Shown here: piece by piece, positions 10,163 to 21,794 of the stretch
Layout: every line of letters begins with the position of its first letter
How positions within the stretch are numbered: position 1 is the first letter of the stretch
Program-made: the position numbers and the translations under genes
Notes under the pieces: generated by a model
Databases searched by the model: none
What the model was told of the DNA's origin: nothing
Seen by the model: only the letters and a program-made list of their open reading frames with translations
Assembly (NCBI GenBank): GCA_033557465.1
Contig: CM066035.1
Coordinates: forward strand, 907,835,309 to 907,899,308
Source: Ichthyophis bannanicus
Lineage: Eukaryota; Chordata; Amphibia; Gymnophiona; Ichthyophiidae
Length of the DNA stretch: 64,000 bases
Direction: 5' to 3'

Positions 10163-10293
10163 ATGTCCCATGGTGAATCAACTAAGAGAACATCGATCTA
10201 GACCGAATAGAGACAATAGAACGGCACTAATAGTGGATCATTGCCTTCACTTAAATCATAATTTTGCTGATCTAACCTGGCACATTGTAGAAC
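10163..10293 (+). pseudogene. Penelope-like element GIY-YIG domain, segment 2
   Basis: This continues segment 1 after the Harbinger-type insert. Translation gives VNQLREHRSRPNRDNRTALI and VDHCLHLNHNFADLTWHIVE, the part of the PLE GIY-YIG endonuclease that follows the YIG motif and carries the conserved EHR and HF/HxF-type segments. It is cut after HIVEH by an L2-tailed insertion and resumes at about 10442. Confidence 0.75.
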
Positions 10294-10441
10294 ATTTATT
10301 TATTTATTTATTTAATTTTCTTATATACCGCGCTATTTGTCATCAGTGCGGTTTACATTGAAACAATACAACAATTGGTCAGATATAACAGACCTATTAC
10401 AAGTAACAGGAAAATTAACATGGAAGTAAACAGGGAAATCA
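10294..10441 (-). mobile_element. L2-tailed retroelement fragment in PLE
   Basis: On the minus strand this ends with GTAAACCGCACTGATG, GCGCGGTATATAAGAAAA and (AAAT)n. It is the same 3' tail as the L2-like LINE ending at 29768 and the SINE at 60557-60818. AACAT at the left edge and ACAT near 10441 fit a short target duplication. It is 5'-truncated and carries no coding sequence. Confidence 0.65.
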
Positions 10442-10585
10442 TCAAACATGTACCAGAACTTTGGAGAGGTGGAAAGCGTGAGGCCAGATTAAGCTACAGA
10501 GAACAGTTCTGGATTTTTACATTGGATACAGTGTATCCTCATGGGCTAAATGAACAAATAGACTGGAATAGATTGGTATGATATA
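10442..10585 (+). pseudogene. Penelope-like element C-terminus, segment 3
   Basis: Translation gives HVPELWRGGKREARLSYREQ followed by FWIFTLDTVYPHGLNEQIDW, the conserved PLE C-terminal pattern (REhxWI..LdTl.P.GLN). With segments 1 and 2 this reconstructs a GIY-YIG domain broken by two independent insertions. The frame ends with a stop after NRLV. Confidence 0.75.
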
Positions 10586-10668
10586 AGGTATCCTGGGGGA
10601 ATACTGCATTAAGAATTTGTTAATCCTGGTGACCAATATTCCAGTTGAGTTGTAAAAGTTGTAAAAAT

Positions 10669-11460
10669 TTGGCAGCTGGGATTTAATGTTAAAAAATGTA
10701 AGGTCATGCATTTGGGCTGCAGCAATCCAAGGGAGCAATACAGTATAGGAGGTGAAGTACTTTTGTCCACTTAGGAAGAGCGGGACCTAGGCGTGGTTGT
10801 GTCTGATGATCTTAAAGTAGCTAAACAGGTAGAAAAGGCGACAGCAAAAGCTAGAAGGATGCTTGGGTGCATACGGAGAGGAATGGCTAGCAGAAAAAAG
10901 GAGGTGATAATGCCTCTGTATAAGTCTTTGGTGCGACCTCATTTGGAGTATGGTGTGCAATTCTGGAGACCGCACCTTCAAAAGGATGTGAACAGGATGG
11001 ACTCGGTGCAGAGGATGGCTACTAAAATGATTAGTGGGCTTCATTATAAAGCATATGAGGACAGACTTAAGGATCTTAATATGTACACCTTAGAGGAAAG
11101 GCGGGATAGAGGTGATATGATTGAGATGTTTAAATACCTCCGTGGCATAAATGTTCAGGGAGAGAGCCTCTTTCAATTGAAAGCAAGTTCTGCTACGAGG
11201 GGACATGGGATGAGGGTGAAGGGAGATAGATTCAGGAGTGATATGAGGAAATATTTCTTTACGGAAAGAGTAGTGGATCCGTGGAATAGTCTCCCAGTGG
11301 AGGTGGTAGAGATGAGGACAGTAACTGAATTCAAAAAAGCATGGGACCAACACAGAGGATCTCTAAAGGTAAAAAGTGGACTGTTGTAGTTGTTGTTATG
11401 GAAGGACAGACTAGATAGGCCATGTGGTCTTTTTCTGTCATCATGTTTCTATGTTTTTAA
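10669..11460 (+). mobile_element. CR1-B LINE 3' fragment
   Basis: This is a 5'-truncated CR1 with a long open segment at 10793-11389 (198 codons). It encodes the C-terminal part of ORF2: [72 protein letters not shown] and WNSLPVEVVEMRTVTEFKKA. The RT catalytic region lies upstream and is absent. The 3' UTR ends in ATGTGGTCTTTTTCTGTC and TTTCTATGTTTTT, which defines subfamily B. A frameshift separates the first segment (10680-10770) from the ORF. Confidence 0.92.
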
Positions 11461-11464
11461 GTCT

Positions 11465-12092
11465 TAGAGCTATCTCAGAGCTATTGAAAATTGTTATCTG
11501 ACATAGCCATTTTTTTATAGCTACTAAGATGATGCCATAATTTGAATATTCATGTAAAGTCGCATTTTAGAAGGGACGTCTAGGGAGAATCTGGGACATC
11601 CAGAGCACAGCCCCAAAATATCTGGGAAGTGGCAACAGTGAAGGGAGGCATGTATAAGTGCTGTCTGAAATCGCTTTGTTCCTGCCTTGAAAGATGGGCA
11701 TCCCAGCAGCCGGGATTTGATGCAGGCCTGGGCAGCTAGCAAGGTCGGGTACATGCACAGCTGTAGGCTATTTTAGAAATATGACATCCCCAAATTGGAT
11801 AGTCACAGAAACAGGTGCTTGGATGTCCTGGCAGATGCATTTCAGAAGGAGGATGGCCATGTTCAGTGACATGCGTGATCTGGCTGGCCATTTCAGAAAC
11901 TCAGACATGCGGCAGTGACCCACTAGTATGTTTGCAGTATGTATTTACATGGTAGATTTGTTGGTTAGAAGATATTAACTATGGCGGTGAAAGCACATAT
12001 TTCTCTACCCTCTCAAATAGTTATGGCCATAAAATAAGCACTTTTTTACACCCTGTTCATAGTCAGGAGGAGGTAGAGGCATAGATGCCTCA
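11465..12092. other. Unassigned sequence
   Basis: I see no gene, tandem repeat or recognisable transposon terminus in this stretch. Open frames on the minus strand (11524-11758) are short and lack family motifs. Confidence 0.5.
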
Positions 12093-12940
12093 ATAAGAAC
12101 ATAAGAGATGACATACTGGGACAGACCAAGGTCAATTAAGCCCGGTATCTTGTTTCCAACAATGGCCAATCCAGGTCACAAGTAGATATCAGGTTCCCAA
12201 AATGGTTCACAGATTCCATGTTGCTTATCCTGGGGCAAAAGTGGATTTCCCAGGTCCTTTTTAATAACTGTTTATGGACGATTCCTCCAGGAACTTCTTT
12301 AAACCTTTTTTAAACCCAGCTATACTAGCTGCTTTACATCCTCTGGTAATGAATTCCAGAGTTTGATTATGCGTTGAGTAAAAAAATATTTTTTCCTATT
12401 AGTCTTATGTAAATGGGCTACATTGCAGCTTCAATGCGCGTTCCCTAGTCTTTCTACTTTTTGATGGGGTGAACAACCTATCTACGTTTACCCGTTCCAC
12501 TCCATTCATTATTTTATAGACATCTATTATATCTCCCCTCAGCTATCTTTTTTCCAAGTTCAAGAGCCCTAACCTTTTAAACCTTTCCTCGTAGGGGGTT
12601 CCTTTCATCCTCTTTACTATTTTGGTGGCTCTTCTCTGTACCTTTTTTTAGTTTTGCTGTACCATTTTTAAGATATGGTGACCAGGATTGTACCCAATAT
12701 TCAAGATATGGTCGCACCATGGAACAATGCAGAGGCATTATAATATCCTTGGTTTTATTCTCTATTCCTTTCCATATGCTTCCTAGCATTCTGTTTATTT
12801 TCTTGGTTGCTGCTGCAAACTGGGCGGAGGGTTTAAATGTATTATTCACAATGATGCCTAGATCCTTTTCCTGGGTGGTGATTACTAATGTGGAACCTTT
12901 CATTGTGTAATTGTAAGTTGGATTGTTCTTCCCTAAGGGG
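12093..12940 (-). mobile_element. CR1-A LINE 3' fragment
   Basis: The plus strand starts AAGAACATAAGAGATGACATA, the reversed CR1-A 3' end. The minus strand upstream encodes [60 protein letters not shown] and EYWVQSWSPYLK, the ORF2 C-terminal half, frameshifted thereafter. It is 5'-truncated at about 12940 and more diverged than the copies at 42-50 kb. Confidence 0.9.
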
Positions 12941-12944
12941 GTCA

Positions 12945-13594
12945 TTCCAGAACACGCATAAGGGGTTTGTATGTGCGGCAGGGATGTTTATGTGCCAAAA
13001 ATGTCCCAGACCATCTTCTGAAACACTGCTGACATGCATGTCCATGGTGCTAGCACAGGGATCTCAGAACGAGGGCAGGAGAGGGCAGAACGGGGTCGAG
13101 GTCAGTCATGGAGATGTAGAAAGCATATTCAGGAAAGGTCCATGTACAGATTGACATTTATGGGAAACAATTAATGTTATTCCTGCTAAAACATTGACTA
13201 AAGCCAGGACTTAGAAAAAATTCTGCTCTTCTCTGCAATGCGGCCCATATTGAAAAATGGTTGTGACAAGTACGTCATGAAGTGGTGTGACTGCAGTCGG
13301 GAAAAAACATAAGATGCAGTCTTAAGGTATAGGGAACAAAGGTGAGGGAATGCTCAAAGGTATAGACACATTAATAAGCACCCTTACATAAATATTTAGA
13401 AGAGCAATAGTGGTTATTCAGCCTATGTACTAATGTACTGTTTGGCTCCTTTAGCACAATCTATGGGACCCTAACAATTCCCATGTTCAGAAAAATGGTC
13501 ATGAGCAGGGAAAGGATTCCTATTTGGGTGAGAAACGGAGATCATATTTGTAGTCCTGGTGCTCTATGTGATGATGTTATGTCATAACTGTTAT
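12945..13594. other. Unassigned sequence
   Basis: No gene or repeat is recognised between the CR1-A fragment and the PLE. The composition is ordinary. Confidence 0.5.
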
Positions 13595-14225
13595 ATATAC
13601 GTTCAGTCCAAAAAGAAATATCCCAAAATTAGTGACAAAAATGAAACTAAAAGTCCCTGAAACAGTCCCAAAAATGATATCTACCAATATTTTTGTCAGA
13701 CACCACCGAGGGAGGATTAGATTTTAACTGATCCACACCAGACTGGTGAAGTCCATTTTATTCTCATTAAAGTTCTTTATATGAGTATTTTTCATACTTT
13801 CTATATAAAAATCGCAACAATCTTCACTTAACTTATTCAAAGGTATCCAAAACCCGTGACTTAATGTATCCAATGCAGCAGTCTCAAAGATATCCAAAGC
13901 ATGACGTGTATGTTTCGGGATATGTGTAATCCCTGTATCAAGTGCCTCATCAATCGGTCTTCAAAGCCAACCGCCGCTAAATGCCTCTTTCAAATGGCAA
14001 CCAATCATCATTTTGTCATTGGCTGGCTGATCCTGCCATTCAACTAGAACACCCAATGGATGTTGAAGAAGCCACAATCTGAGTGGTTTATAAGTCATGT
14101 CGTACACAATGCTCCACTATTGGTGCCGAAAGCACCCGATGTCGTAACCTAGATGCATGTTCGCCTAACTGAACTTTGATAGGACTAGTGGTCCGGCCCA
14201 CATAAATCATCGGACAGGTGCATTG
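13595..14225 (-). mobile_element. PLE left arm (inverted terminal copy)
   Basis: The reverse complement of this arm matches 14645-15600 in pieces. It contains a GIY-YIG fragment (CPMIYVGRTTSPIKV near 14205-14160) and a terminal region with GGTTTTGGATACCTTTG-type and TTTTATATAGAAAGTATG-type sequence ending near 13610. Inverted terminal copies (pLTRs) are characteristic of Penelope-like elements. The arm lacks about 400 bp of coding sequence present in the right arm. Confidence 0.75.
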
Positions 14226-15600
14226 CGTATCAGCAAGCCTGCTATACACATCGGGAATGGCTGTTGCAAACTACTCTTTCTGCTCCTGCAGAGGATCAGA
14301 TGGTGGGCGTTCTCCCTTATATGTGCCATAGTTCTGCAGTTTTGGACATTCTTCATAAACATTGGCCGGTCCTATCTTTACATCCCTGTTTCGACAGACC
14401 GTTAATGATAGCCTTCACTCAGGGAGCCAATTTGCGTGACATATTGGTGAAATACACCACTCAGATTGATAGACCGGATTGCCCTCTGGAGGATTCTAGG
14501 GGTCATTTCCCGTGTCATAATTGTGTTTTTTGTGCAACAACCATATCTGGGATTTCTTGGGTGGACCCTAACACTAATTGTAATTTTCATCGTCGTTGGT
14601 CCACCACATGTACCTCTAATTATGTGGTTTATACAATGCAATGCGCCTGTCCAATGATTTATGTGGGCCGGACCACTCGTCTTATCAAAGTTTGGTTAGG
14701 CGAACATGAGTCTAGGTTACGACATTGGGTGCTTTCGGCACCGATAGTGGGGCATTGTGTGGAGAAAAATCATTCTTTTGAGGAGCTTACCTGAACCATC
14801 ATGGATCATGTCCCAAAGGATCCGCGGGGGTGGAGGGGGAGTGGAGGGGGGAGATCGCATTACCAAGTTGCAATGATGTGAATAGCGTTGGATCCACTTG
14901 TTGAAGACAGTTCACCCTTTCGGTCTTAACCAGGAAATTGAATGGGCCAGTTTGTTTTGACAACGGACCAATCGTAATTGGGGTTTCCCAATCTCTGTGG
15001 GATTTCACCATTCTGGTTGGAAGTTCTTTCTTTTTTCGGAACGACATGACTTATAAACCACTCAGATTGATTTACTGTTTTTAAATGTGGTGGGTTAACG
15101 TTGACGGACAATTCAGAAGTGGGGTTTTCCTGCCATTTGTGGCTTCTTCAACATCCATTGGGTGTTCTAGTTGAATGGCAGGATCAGCCAGCCAATGACA
15201 AAATCTGTGGTCCTATATGATGCTTGGTTGCTGTTTGACAGCGGCATTTAGCGGCGGTTGGCTTTGAAGACCGATTGATGGGGCACTTGTTACAGGGATT
15301 ACACATATCCCGAAACATGCACGTCGTGCTTTAGATATCTTTGAGACTGCTGCATTGGATACATTAAGTCACGGGTTTTGGATATCTTCGAATAAGCTAA
15401 GTGAAGATTGTTGCGATTTTTATATAGAAAGTACGAAAAATACTCATATAAAGAACTTTAATGAGAATAAAATGGATTTCACCAGTCTGGTGTGGATCAG
15501 TTAAAATCGAATCCTCCCTCAGTAGTGTCCGACAAAATATTGGTAGATATCATTTTTGGGACTGTTTCAGGGACTTTTTTATATATACGTTCAGGACATC
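14226..15600 (+). mobile_element. Penelope-like element, right (main) copy
   Basis: This is the 3' part of a Penelope-like retroelement in plus orientation: the RT-end/linker/GIY-YIG coding region (14264-15000) followed by a terminal region (15040-15600) that is inverted at 13595-14140. Together the two arms form a large fold-back of about 2 kb. The catalytic fingers and palm of the RT are absent. The right edge near GTTCAGGACATCTTTTTGG parallels the left edge. Confidence 0.75.
14264..15000 (+). pseudogene. PLE protein C-terminus with GIY-YIG endonuclease
   Basis: The open part (14264-14794, 176 codons) contains PLMIAFTQGANLRDILVKYT (the NLRDxLV motif after the PLE reverse transcriptase), a CHNCVFC cysteine cluster and YVVYTMQCACPMIYVGRTTR, the GIY-YIG motif as YVGRT. 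A conserved H follows at LRHWV. The frame then breaks, but downstream codons still give GGDRITKLQ, RWIHLLKTVHPFGLNQEIEW, the expected PLE C-terminus. The endonuclease normally acts in target-primed integration. This copy lacks the RT catalytic core and has stops, so it is dead. Confidence 0.8.
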
Positions 15601-15604
15601 TTTT

Positions 15605-15786
15605 TGGCAGAATCATGTTTTTGGGACAGAAAGGGAAGGTGTGTATGGTTTGAGGAGTGTACAGGGGGATCCGGTGTACTCATCTGCAATTCAGGGGGGA
15701 CATGAAACCTGGCCAGTACCTGGATCATATGGATGACTGCAGCATCACCAGGTGCCAATGTGATTGGCCAGTCAAACTCAGAGAGG
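15605..15786. other. Short unassigned stretch
   Basis: No gene is recognised. It lies between the PLE and a palindromic MITE. Confidence 0.4.
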
Positions 15787-16017
15787 GTTCACTATAGCTA
15801 CATGTCAAAACATATCTCCGTCAATAATAAGGGACCCTCAGAATAAGGGCACTCAACAGTGTAAACAGAACTAATGCATGCCCATGGTACACATTTTGTG
15901 GGACCAATGGTGTTGCTATTGAGCATGTATTAGTGCTGTTTGCACTGCTGAATGCCCGTATTCCAAGGGTCCCTATTATTGACACGGATATGTTTTGACA
16001 TTGAGCCATAGGGAACC
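15787..16017. mobile_element. Palindromic MITE (about 230 bp)
   Basis: Two arms of about 100 bp are inverted copies of each other. The left reads GGTTCACTATAGCT, then ATGTCAAAACATATCTCCGT; the right is the inverse of GGTTCCCTATGGCTCAATGT and the same interior words. The loop is about 35 bp. It has no coding capacity. The superfamily is uncertain because no clean target duplication is visible. Confidence 0.7.
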
Positions 16018-16462
16018 TATGCTGATTCCTTCTGGATCATTTTACAAAGAGTATTCTAATAAGATTAAATATTGTTGGCAGTGTGAGAGGGCAGCCATAC
16101 ATCTGCTGTGCTTGGCACTATGAGACACGACTGATGTAGTGCCAACATTTCCCGGATTGCCCCATGTGGCCTTCATCCCTACCCAGGCCAGGATCAATGA
16201 CAGCTGTGAGAGTGGTGATGTATCTGGAGTCTGGCTACTTGGTGTGATGGCACATGGAACCCCCCTCTTATGCCCACATAGCCCTGACCAGGGGAGCAGT
16301 GCCACAAAACTGGCCATGGGAAGGCAGACAGGGTTGCCCCACAGGTAGCGGATATATATAGACCGACATATGCCACCATGAGACAAGTGTAGCTGCTGTG
16401 AGAAATGCCAGTACCCAGAAGGTGGGCCTCAGATGCCATAGACAGAAAGCTCTACTACAACT
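16018..16462. other. Unassigned sequence
   Basis: No gene or known repeat is recognised. Minus-strand open frames (16042-16474) lack family motifs. Confidence 0.45.
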
Positions 16463-16590
16463 ACTACTGATCATTTGTATAACACTACAAAGTATATACA
16501 GTGCTACACAGACACACTTAGTGGAGCTTATAATCTAGTCGAGACAGACAACATAGCAGCTGTGGACAGGAATGATCAGGAAATACAAGG
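16463..16590 (-). mobile_element. L2/CORE-SINE-type 3' tail fragment
   Basis: On the minus strand it reads ATTATAAGCTCCACTAAGTG, then TGTAGCACTGTATATA and GTGTTATACAAATGATCAG. This resembles the 'attgtaagctc ... agcgctatataaat' 3' region of L2-related retroposons. The copy is heavily diverged. Confidence 0.45.
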
Positions 16591-16935
16591 GAGCTTATGC
16601 AGATCATTCATTAGCAGCAACGATGAGGTGAGCACTCAGCCTGGACTTAAGAGGGGCCAATCTGCTTACATGCTCTGCCTTTGTCCTGCTGTGTCTGTTG
16701 TATATCCCCTACACTGTGCTTTCAAGTCCTCTGCTGCTGCCAATTAGCCACTAGTTCCCGCCTGCCAGGAAGTGGAGTGGCTGTGTTCATGCAGTCGCAT
16801 CTCACAAGGTACACTGCCTAGAGAGAAAAGGACGTCTTCTGCGGCATTCTGCACCATCGGCATGCGCCGAAGGAGCATGCCCAAGGAGCAGGACATGCTC
16901 CTTGGGCGAGCTCCTTGGGGTGACTCTGGGGGTGA
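16591..16935. other. Unassigned sequence with perfect 12-bp hairpin
   Basis: No gene is recognised. A perfect hairpin (GCCCAAGGAGCA, 5-base loop, inverse arm) lies at 16879-16907, just before the L2-like LINE becomes recognisable. Confidence 0.5.
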
Positions 16936-19900
16936 TGTCTGTGCTACACTGCCCACTCTCCTTCACTTGTCCAATCACGCTTCTTCACATCTTTCAGCTG
17001 GTCCTAACTCTTGCCTCTCTGGTAAGCTCCATCGGCCTCTCTCCCTTCCCTTTGTCTACTTCTTTGCTTTTGTACTCTCCTGCTTTCTTATGTTAGCTAT
17101 TCCAGTCCACAGGAGCTGGCACCCCATTCAGCCTGTCCCTCCTTTATCTGGCTACCTTTCACTTGTCCCTACTAATCTCATACCATGTCGCCTCTGCGCT
17201 ATCCCTCCCACTTGTCTCTCTTCAGTGGCCCTGCAGACTCTCCTGTTAAGCTTAGCCTTAATCAACTGCAGGTCTCTTCATTCAAAGTCTCTCCTTGCTT
17301 ACGACCTCATTGAACAGCACCTACTAGATGTGGTGTTCCTGACTGAGACCTGACTTCACCAGGGCGATGATGTTGCTCTTAATCATTGCCTTCCCCTAGG
17401 CTTCTCAGCCTACTCCACACCCCACATGGGTCACAGTGGAAGTGGCGTAGTCATGTTTTTTCGCTCTTCCCTCTCTATGAGGCCTATTCTCCCAGAAACG
17501 CTTCTCCTCCATCTCAATGCCTCTCCATCCCTTCACTTCCTTTTGGTTTATGCCCTCCCTCTGTCTGTCCCTATCTCTGGGACTCCCTGCTCTGTCCATC
17601 TCTGAATTCTCCCTTTTCTATCCTCAATTACTGATTTTTGGTGACTTTAATGTGCACTTTGATCACCCTTCCAGGCTCCATGATACATTCTTCTTGACCC
17701 TATTATATGACCTCTCACTATCCCAGAATGTTCCCTACTCCAACTATGTTGCCAGTCATACTCTCGACCAGATTCTCACCTCTGCTAACCAATATCCCAC
17801 TCTCATCTCTCTCTCTGCCATCCCATTGCCCTGGTCTAATCATTTTTGTATTCTCTTCTCTTTGGAACTTCCCCTAACTTCCCCCTCTCTGTTGGCCCAG
17901 TCTGCCCCTCCAGCTCCCTCCTGGCTGTCTCTCGGCACTCTCCAGTGATTTCCTTCATCTGAAGCCCTCCTTCCCTCTGGTTTCGCCTCGCTTCCTTCTG
18001 ACATCCAAGCTCTCACCTGGAATTCCTCCCTGACTGCTGCCCTCGATCAGTTGGCTCCCCTCTGTCCCGTCCCATCCCTTCCTCACCCTCACATCACCAT
18101 TGGTTTCACCCTAGCCTCTGTACCCTCTGCTCCCAACTTCATAATGCCAACCACCTCTGGCGGATGTATCCCTCTCTTGAGTCCCTCCTACACTTCCACC
18201 AGTGTCATCACCACTATCATTCTTCACTTCACCATGATAAACAATCCTAACATGTAGACCTTATCTCATCCTCATCCAACTTGTCCCACCAGCTCTACTC
18301 TGTTCTTTGTGCCCTATCAGCACCTCGTACCCTGACCTCCGTACCTTCCAGTTCTCCCTCCCCAGATCCAGGTCAGCTCACAATTTTCTTCTCCAACATG
18401 ATTCATTCACTCCGATCCACTTTTCCGGATTGCCCACCTCTGCTAACCCCTCCTAGCTCTCCAACTGTCCCACCATCCCTTTCCCACACCTGGACTTCAT
18501 TTCATCCCATTACCTCTTCTGAACTGTCTAAAATCCTCTCCTCCTCTTGTAAAACCATTTGCCACTCTGATCCCATCCACTGACTGTCCAAACCCACTCT
18601 AGCTCTTCTTCCCCCCATTCTTATCATGTTTAATACCGGTGTTTCTTCAGGTACCTTCCCCGTCCCATGGAAGCATGCTCTTATTCATTTCCTTATCAAA
18701 AAACCCTTCTTTGATCCCTCTACCTTAGCATATTGGCATACGGTTAACCTTCAATTCCTTTCTAAGGTCTTGGAAAAATTGGTGTTTTGTCAGCTTTCCT
18801 TGCACCTTTCTGCTACTTTCACTTTCCATCCATGTTAGTTTAACTTTCGTTCTAGTCATAGTACCGAAACTGTTCTTCTGTCTTTTCTTAGTGAGGTGCA
18901 CGTTTCCCATGACTCAGATGACATCTCCCTAGTCATCTCCTTGACTTCTCTTCTGCTTTTGACTTGTCGAACATTTTCCCTCTCAACTTCATGATTCTGG
19001 TGTTCAAGGAACTGTCCTGCACTGGTTCCACTCTTTTCTCTCTTCCAGATCTGTTTTTGTTCTATCTGGCTCCACTTGTTTTGCCCCTGTTCCCCTTCCC
19101 TATGGTGTCCCCCAGGGCTCTGTCTTAGCTCCCCTTCTCTTCAGTATTTTCTTGTGCCCCCCCCCCCCGCTGCTCCTCATCCAACAGTATGAAATCTCAC
19201 ATTATTCATATGCCGATGATATCATATTTCTGTACCACACTACTCCTTCAGCTCCAGATTTCTCCCCTTAATTCTTGTCTTGCAGCCATCAACTCTCAGT
19301 TATCTTCCAATTTCCTGCACCTTAATCCATCTACGTCTGCAGCCATCTGGTTCACGTTCGATGCCCCCTGTCCATCCCTGCCTCCCATGCTCCCCCATGC
19401 CCTCATCTCCGTGGTATCCACTCTTCATTACCTAAATGTTAGCCTAGATTCCTCCATATCTTTCCAGGATCACTTCTCCTTATTAATCTGCTGTTCCTTC
19501 TTTGCTTTGCATCATATCTGAGCTATCCGATCATTCCTGCCCACCTCCTCTCTTACCACTCTCGTTCTCTCTTTCATCACATCTCGACTCAATTACTGTA
19601 ATGTTGCCTTAGCTGGACTTCCATTGTATCAAATCCACCACCTTCAGCTCCTCCAGTGTACCACCGCCTGCATAGATACTCAAACCTCATGTACAGATCA
19701 CATCACGCCCACACTTATTCACCTCCACTGGCTCCCAATTTGGTTCCGGATTCAGTACAAGATTCTCACTTTGGTCCACAAAGTCATTCACACCGGCTCC
19801 CCTCAATATCTTTTCGACCTTATCCGTCTTTATTGCTCCCATTGTACCCTCCGGTCCCTACACGTCAACAGGTTGTACCTTCCCTCTGCCTCATAAGCAC

Positions 19901-20225
19901 GCCTGAAATCCTCTCACACCTCTGCTTTCTTTTTCCTGGGTCCTGCCCTCTGGAATGTTCTCCCCCCAACCTCCACCTTGAGCTATCCTTCCACATATTT
20001 AAAGCCATGTTAAAGACCTATCTGTTCTCCCTTGCCTTTGTCCTCCCGCCACCCACTGCACGATCCTCCCTTCCTCTCCCGCATTTCTACTATTCACTCT
20101 TGCATTGTGTTTTATTCTATCTTGCATTTGGCGTGCCTTTCCTTCTTTGTTCTTAGCAGCCATGTTTTATTGTAAACCGCCCTAGTGCTTGGGTAAAGGG
20201 CGGTATATCAAATTTTAAAATAAAG
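16936..20225 (+). pseudogene. L2-like LINE with endonuclease and RT remnants
   Basis: This is a decayed, fairly long L2-clade-like LINE. Plus-strand translation shows the endonuclease start LALINCRSLHSKSLLAYDLI (about 17255), the GDFN block (LIFGDFNVHFDHPSRLHDTF, about 17635), SHTLDQIL, and RT segments FNTGVSSGTFPVPWKHALIH, FLSKVLEKLVFCQLSLHL (about 18750), YGVPQGSVL-type sequence near 19105 and an ADD-type box near 19210. The C-terminal segment includes LIHLHWLPIWFRIQYKILTL (about 19715). Frames change many times. The 3' end (TGTAAACCGCCCTAGTGCTT, GGGCGGTATATCAAA, A-rich tail) is the L2-type tail. Confidence 0.75.
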
Positions 20226-20425
20226 ATAAAGAAGCCTGATGTACAGACTCAGATAGTTTGCTCCAGGCATAAGGAGCAGCAAGGTGAAAGGAGCGACATC
20301 TGGATTTGGCAGTAGACGAGAAGGGCACAGATAAAAGCAATCTGCCAGAAGAGCGGAGTTCATGGGGAGGGGTGTAGGGAGAGATAATAGGGGAATGGTA
20401 GTGCGGAGTAGCAGAATGAGTGCAT
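20226..20425 (-). pseudogene. L2-like LINE ORF2 C-terminal fragment
   Basis: The minus strand encodes ELRSSGRLLLSVPFSSTAKS, RCRSFHLAAPYAWSKLSESV, the pattern found at the C-terminus of L2/CR1-group LINE ORF2 (R.F...AP..WN.LP..IR). It faces the plus-strand L2 tail ending at 20225, so two LINE fragments converge tail to tail. It has no 3' UTR or catalytic domain. Confidence 0.6.
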
Positions 20426-21082
20426 TTATAGGCCATAGACATGAAACAGGTATACATTTGTTGCTTAGCAATATTATGCATCCTTTGGGGACCTACAATG
20501 TTAGTTCAGGTTTTTGTGCACTTGGCGAGGATCCATTCCTAGCAGTTTAAGGTGTGTTTGAATAGATTACCAGAGCAGGAATCACTAGGGCTGATTCCTA
20601 ATACCACGTACCATTTGATGCGAGGTATCTCCTGACAAACATGTTCACATTTACATTCTGGTATACCATATTGGGGTGCACTGGGCTTACCTAGCACTTT
20701 TCAGGGCATGAGGGGGACTGGCATATGGTCTAGGTTGCAGCAGCTGCCATTTCTCATTGGTATTTATGTCTAGTGTGCATCAGCAAACTAATGTCTGTGA
20801 TGAGCAGCTTAGGAGATGCACGCTTTTCCCAAGTGGCGTGGCATCCATGGGTACATTACGGGGATGGACAGGATCTGAAATGTGCAAGCGTGGAGACTTC
20901 CAAAGCATTACCCGTATTTAAAGCATGGGGCCGGCTGAATAGCGCTTGCATGTGCCCATCGAACACGTCTATCTCCCTGATTCCGTACCCACAGGCATGT
21001 CCAGACCTATGGATGCGGAATTAGGTTCAAAGGGGTCCCATTTTTTATTTAGATGTGTCCACAGGCCAGACGTGCACATTAT
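20426..21082. other. Unassigned sequence
   Basis: No gene or recognised transposon. Open frames at 20773-21281 extend into the adjacent CR1 and carry no motif of their own. Confidence 0.45.
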
Positions 21083-21790
21083 GGAATCACACTCTAAGTG
21101 CATAACTTTGCATTTGCCCACATTAAATTTCATCTACCATTTGGATGTTCGGTCTTCCAGTTTATCAAGGTCCTCTTGCAATTTTTCACAATCCTCTTGT
21201 GTTTTAACAGTGTTGAATAATTTTGTGTCATCTGCAAATTTGATCACCTCACTCATTATTCCTATTTCCAGGTATTTATGAATATGTTAAAAAGCAGCAG
21301 GCCCAGCACAGATTCCTGGTGTATTCCATTATTCACCTTTTTCCATTGAGAAAATTGGCCATTTAGCCCTATTCTTTGCTTTCTATCTTTTAACCAGTTC
21401 CTGATCTACAACAGTCCACTGCCTCCTATCCCATGACTTTTTAATTTTGCCAAAAGTCTCTCATGAGGGACCTTGTCAAAGGCTTTCTGAAAGTCCAGAT
21501 ACACTATATCAACCGACTCACCTTTGTCTACCTGTTTATTCACACCTTCAAAAAAACATAAGCCAAGATCTTCCTTGGTTGAAGCCATGTTGGCTGTCTC
21601 CTATTAAGTCATGACTATCTACATGTTCGGTAATTTTATTCTTTATAATGGTTTCTACCATTTTGCCTGGTACTGACGTCAGGCTCACCAGTCTGCAGTT
21701 TCCAAGATCACCCTGGAACCCTTTTTAAAAATTGGTGTTACATTGGCCATTCTTCAATCTTCCAGTACTACAGATGATTTTAAAGAGGTT
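21083..21790 (-). mobile_element. CR1-A LINE internal (RT) fragment
   Basis: The minus strand encodes CR1 reverse transcriptase pieces: CFFEGVNKQVDKGESVDIVY, LDFQKAFDKVPHERLLAKLK (RT motif with the first catalytic Asp) and the FADDTKLF catalytic box near 21228. The element lacks both its 3' end (lost at 21083) and everything 5' of about 21790, so it is an internal fragment. Several frameshifts are present. Confidence 0.88.
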
Positions 21791-21794
21791 GAGG

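Noticed and set aside
16772..16955. Coding start of the L2-like frame at 16772
   Set aside because: LINE similarity begins near 17255; the upstream part includes a hairpin and sequence with no match to an endonuclease domain.
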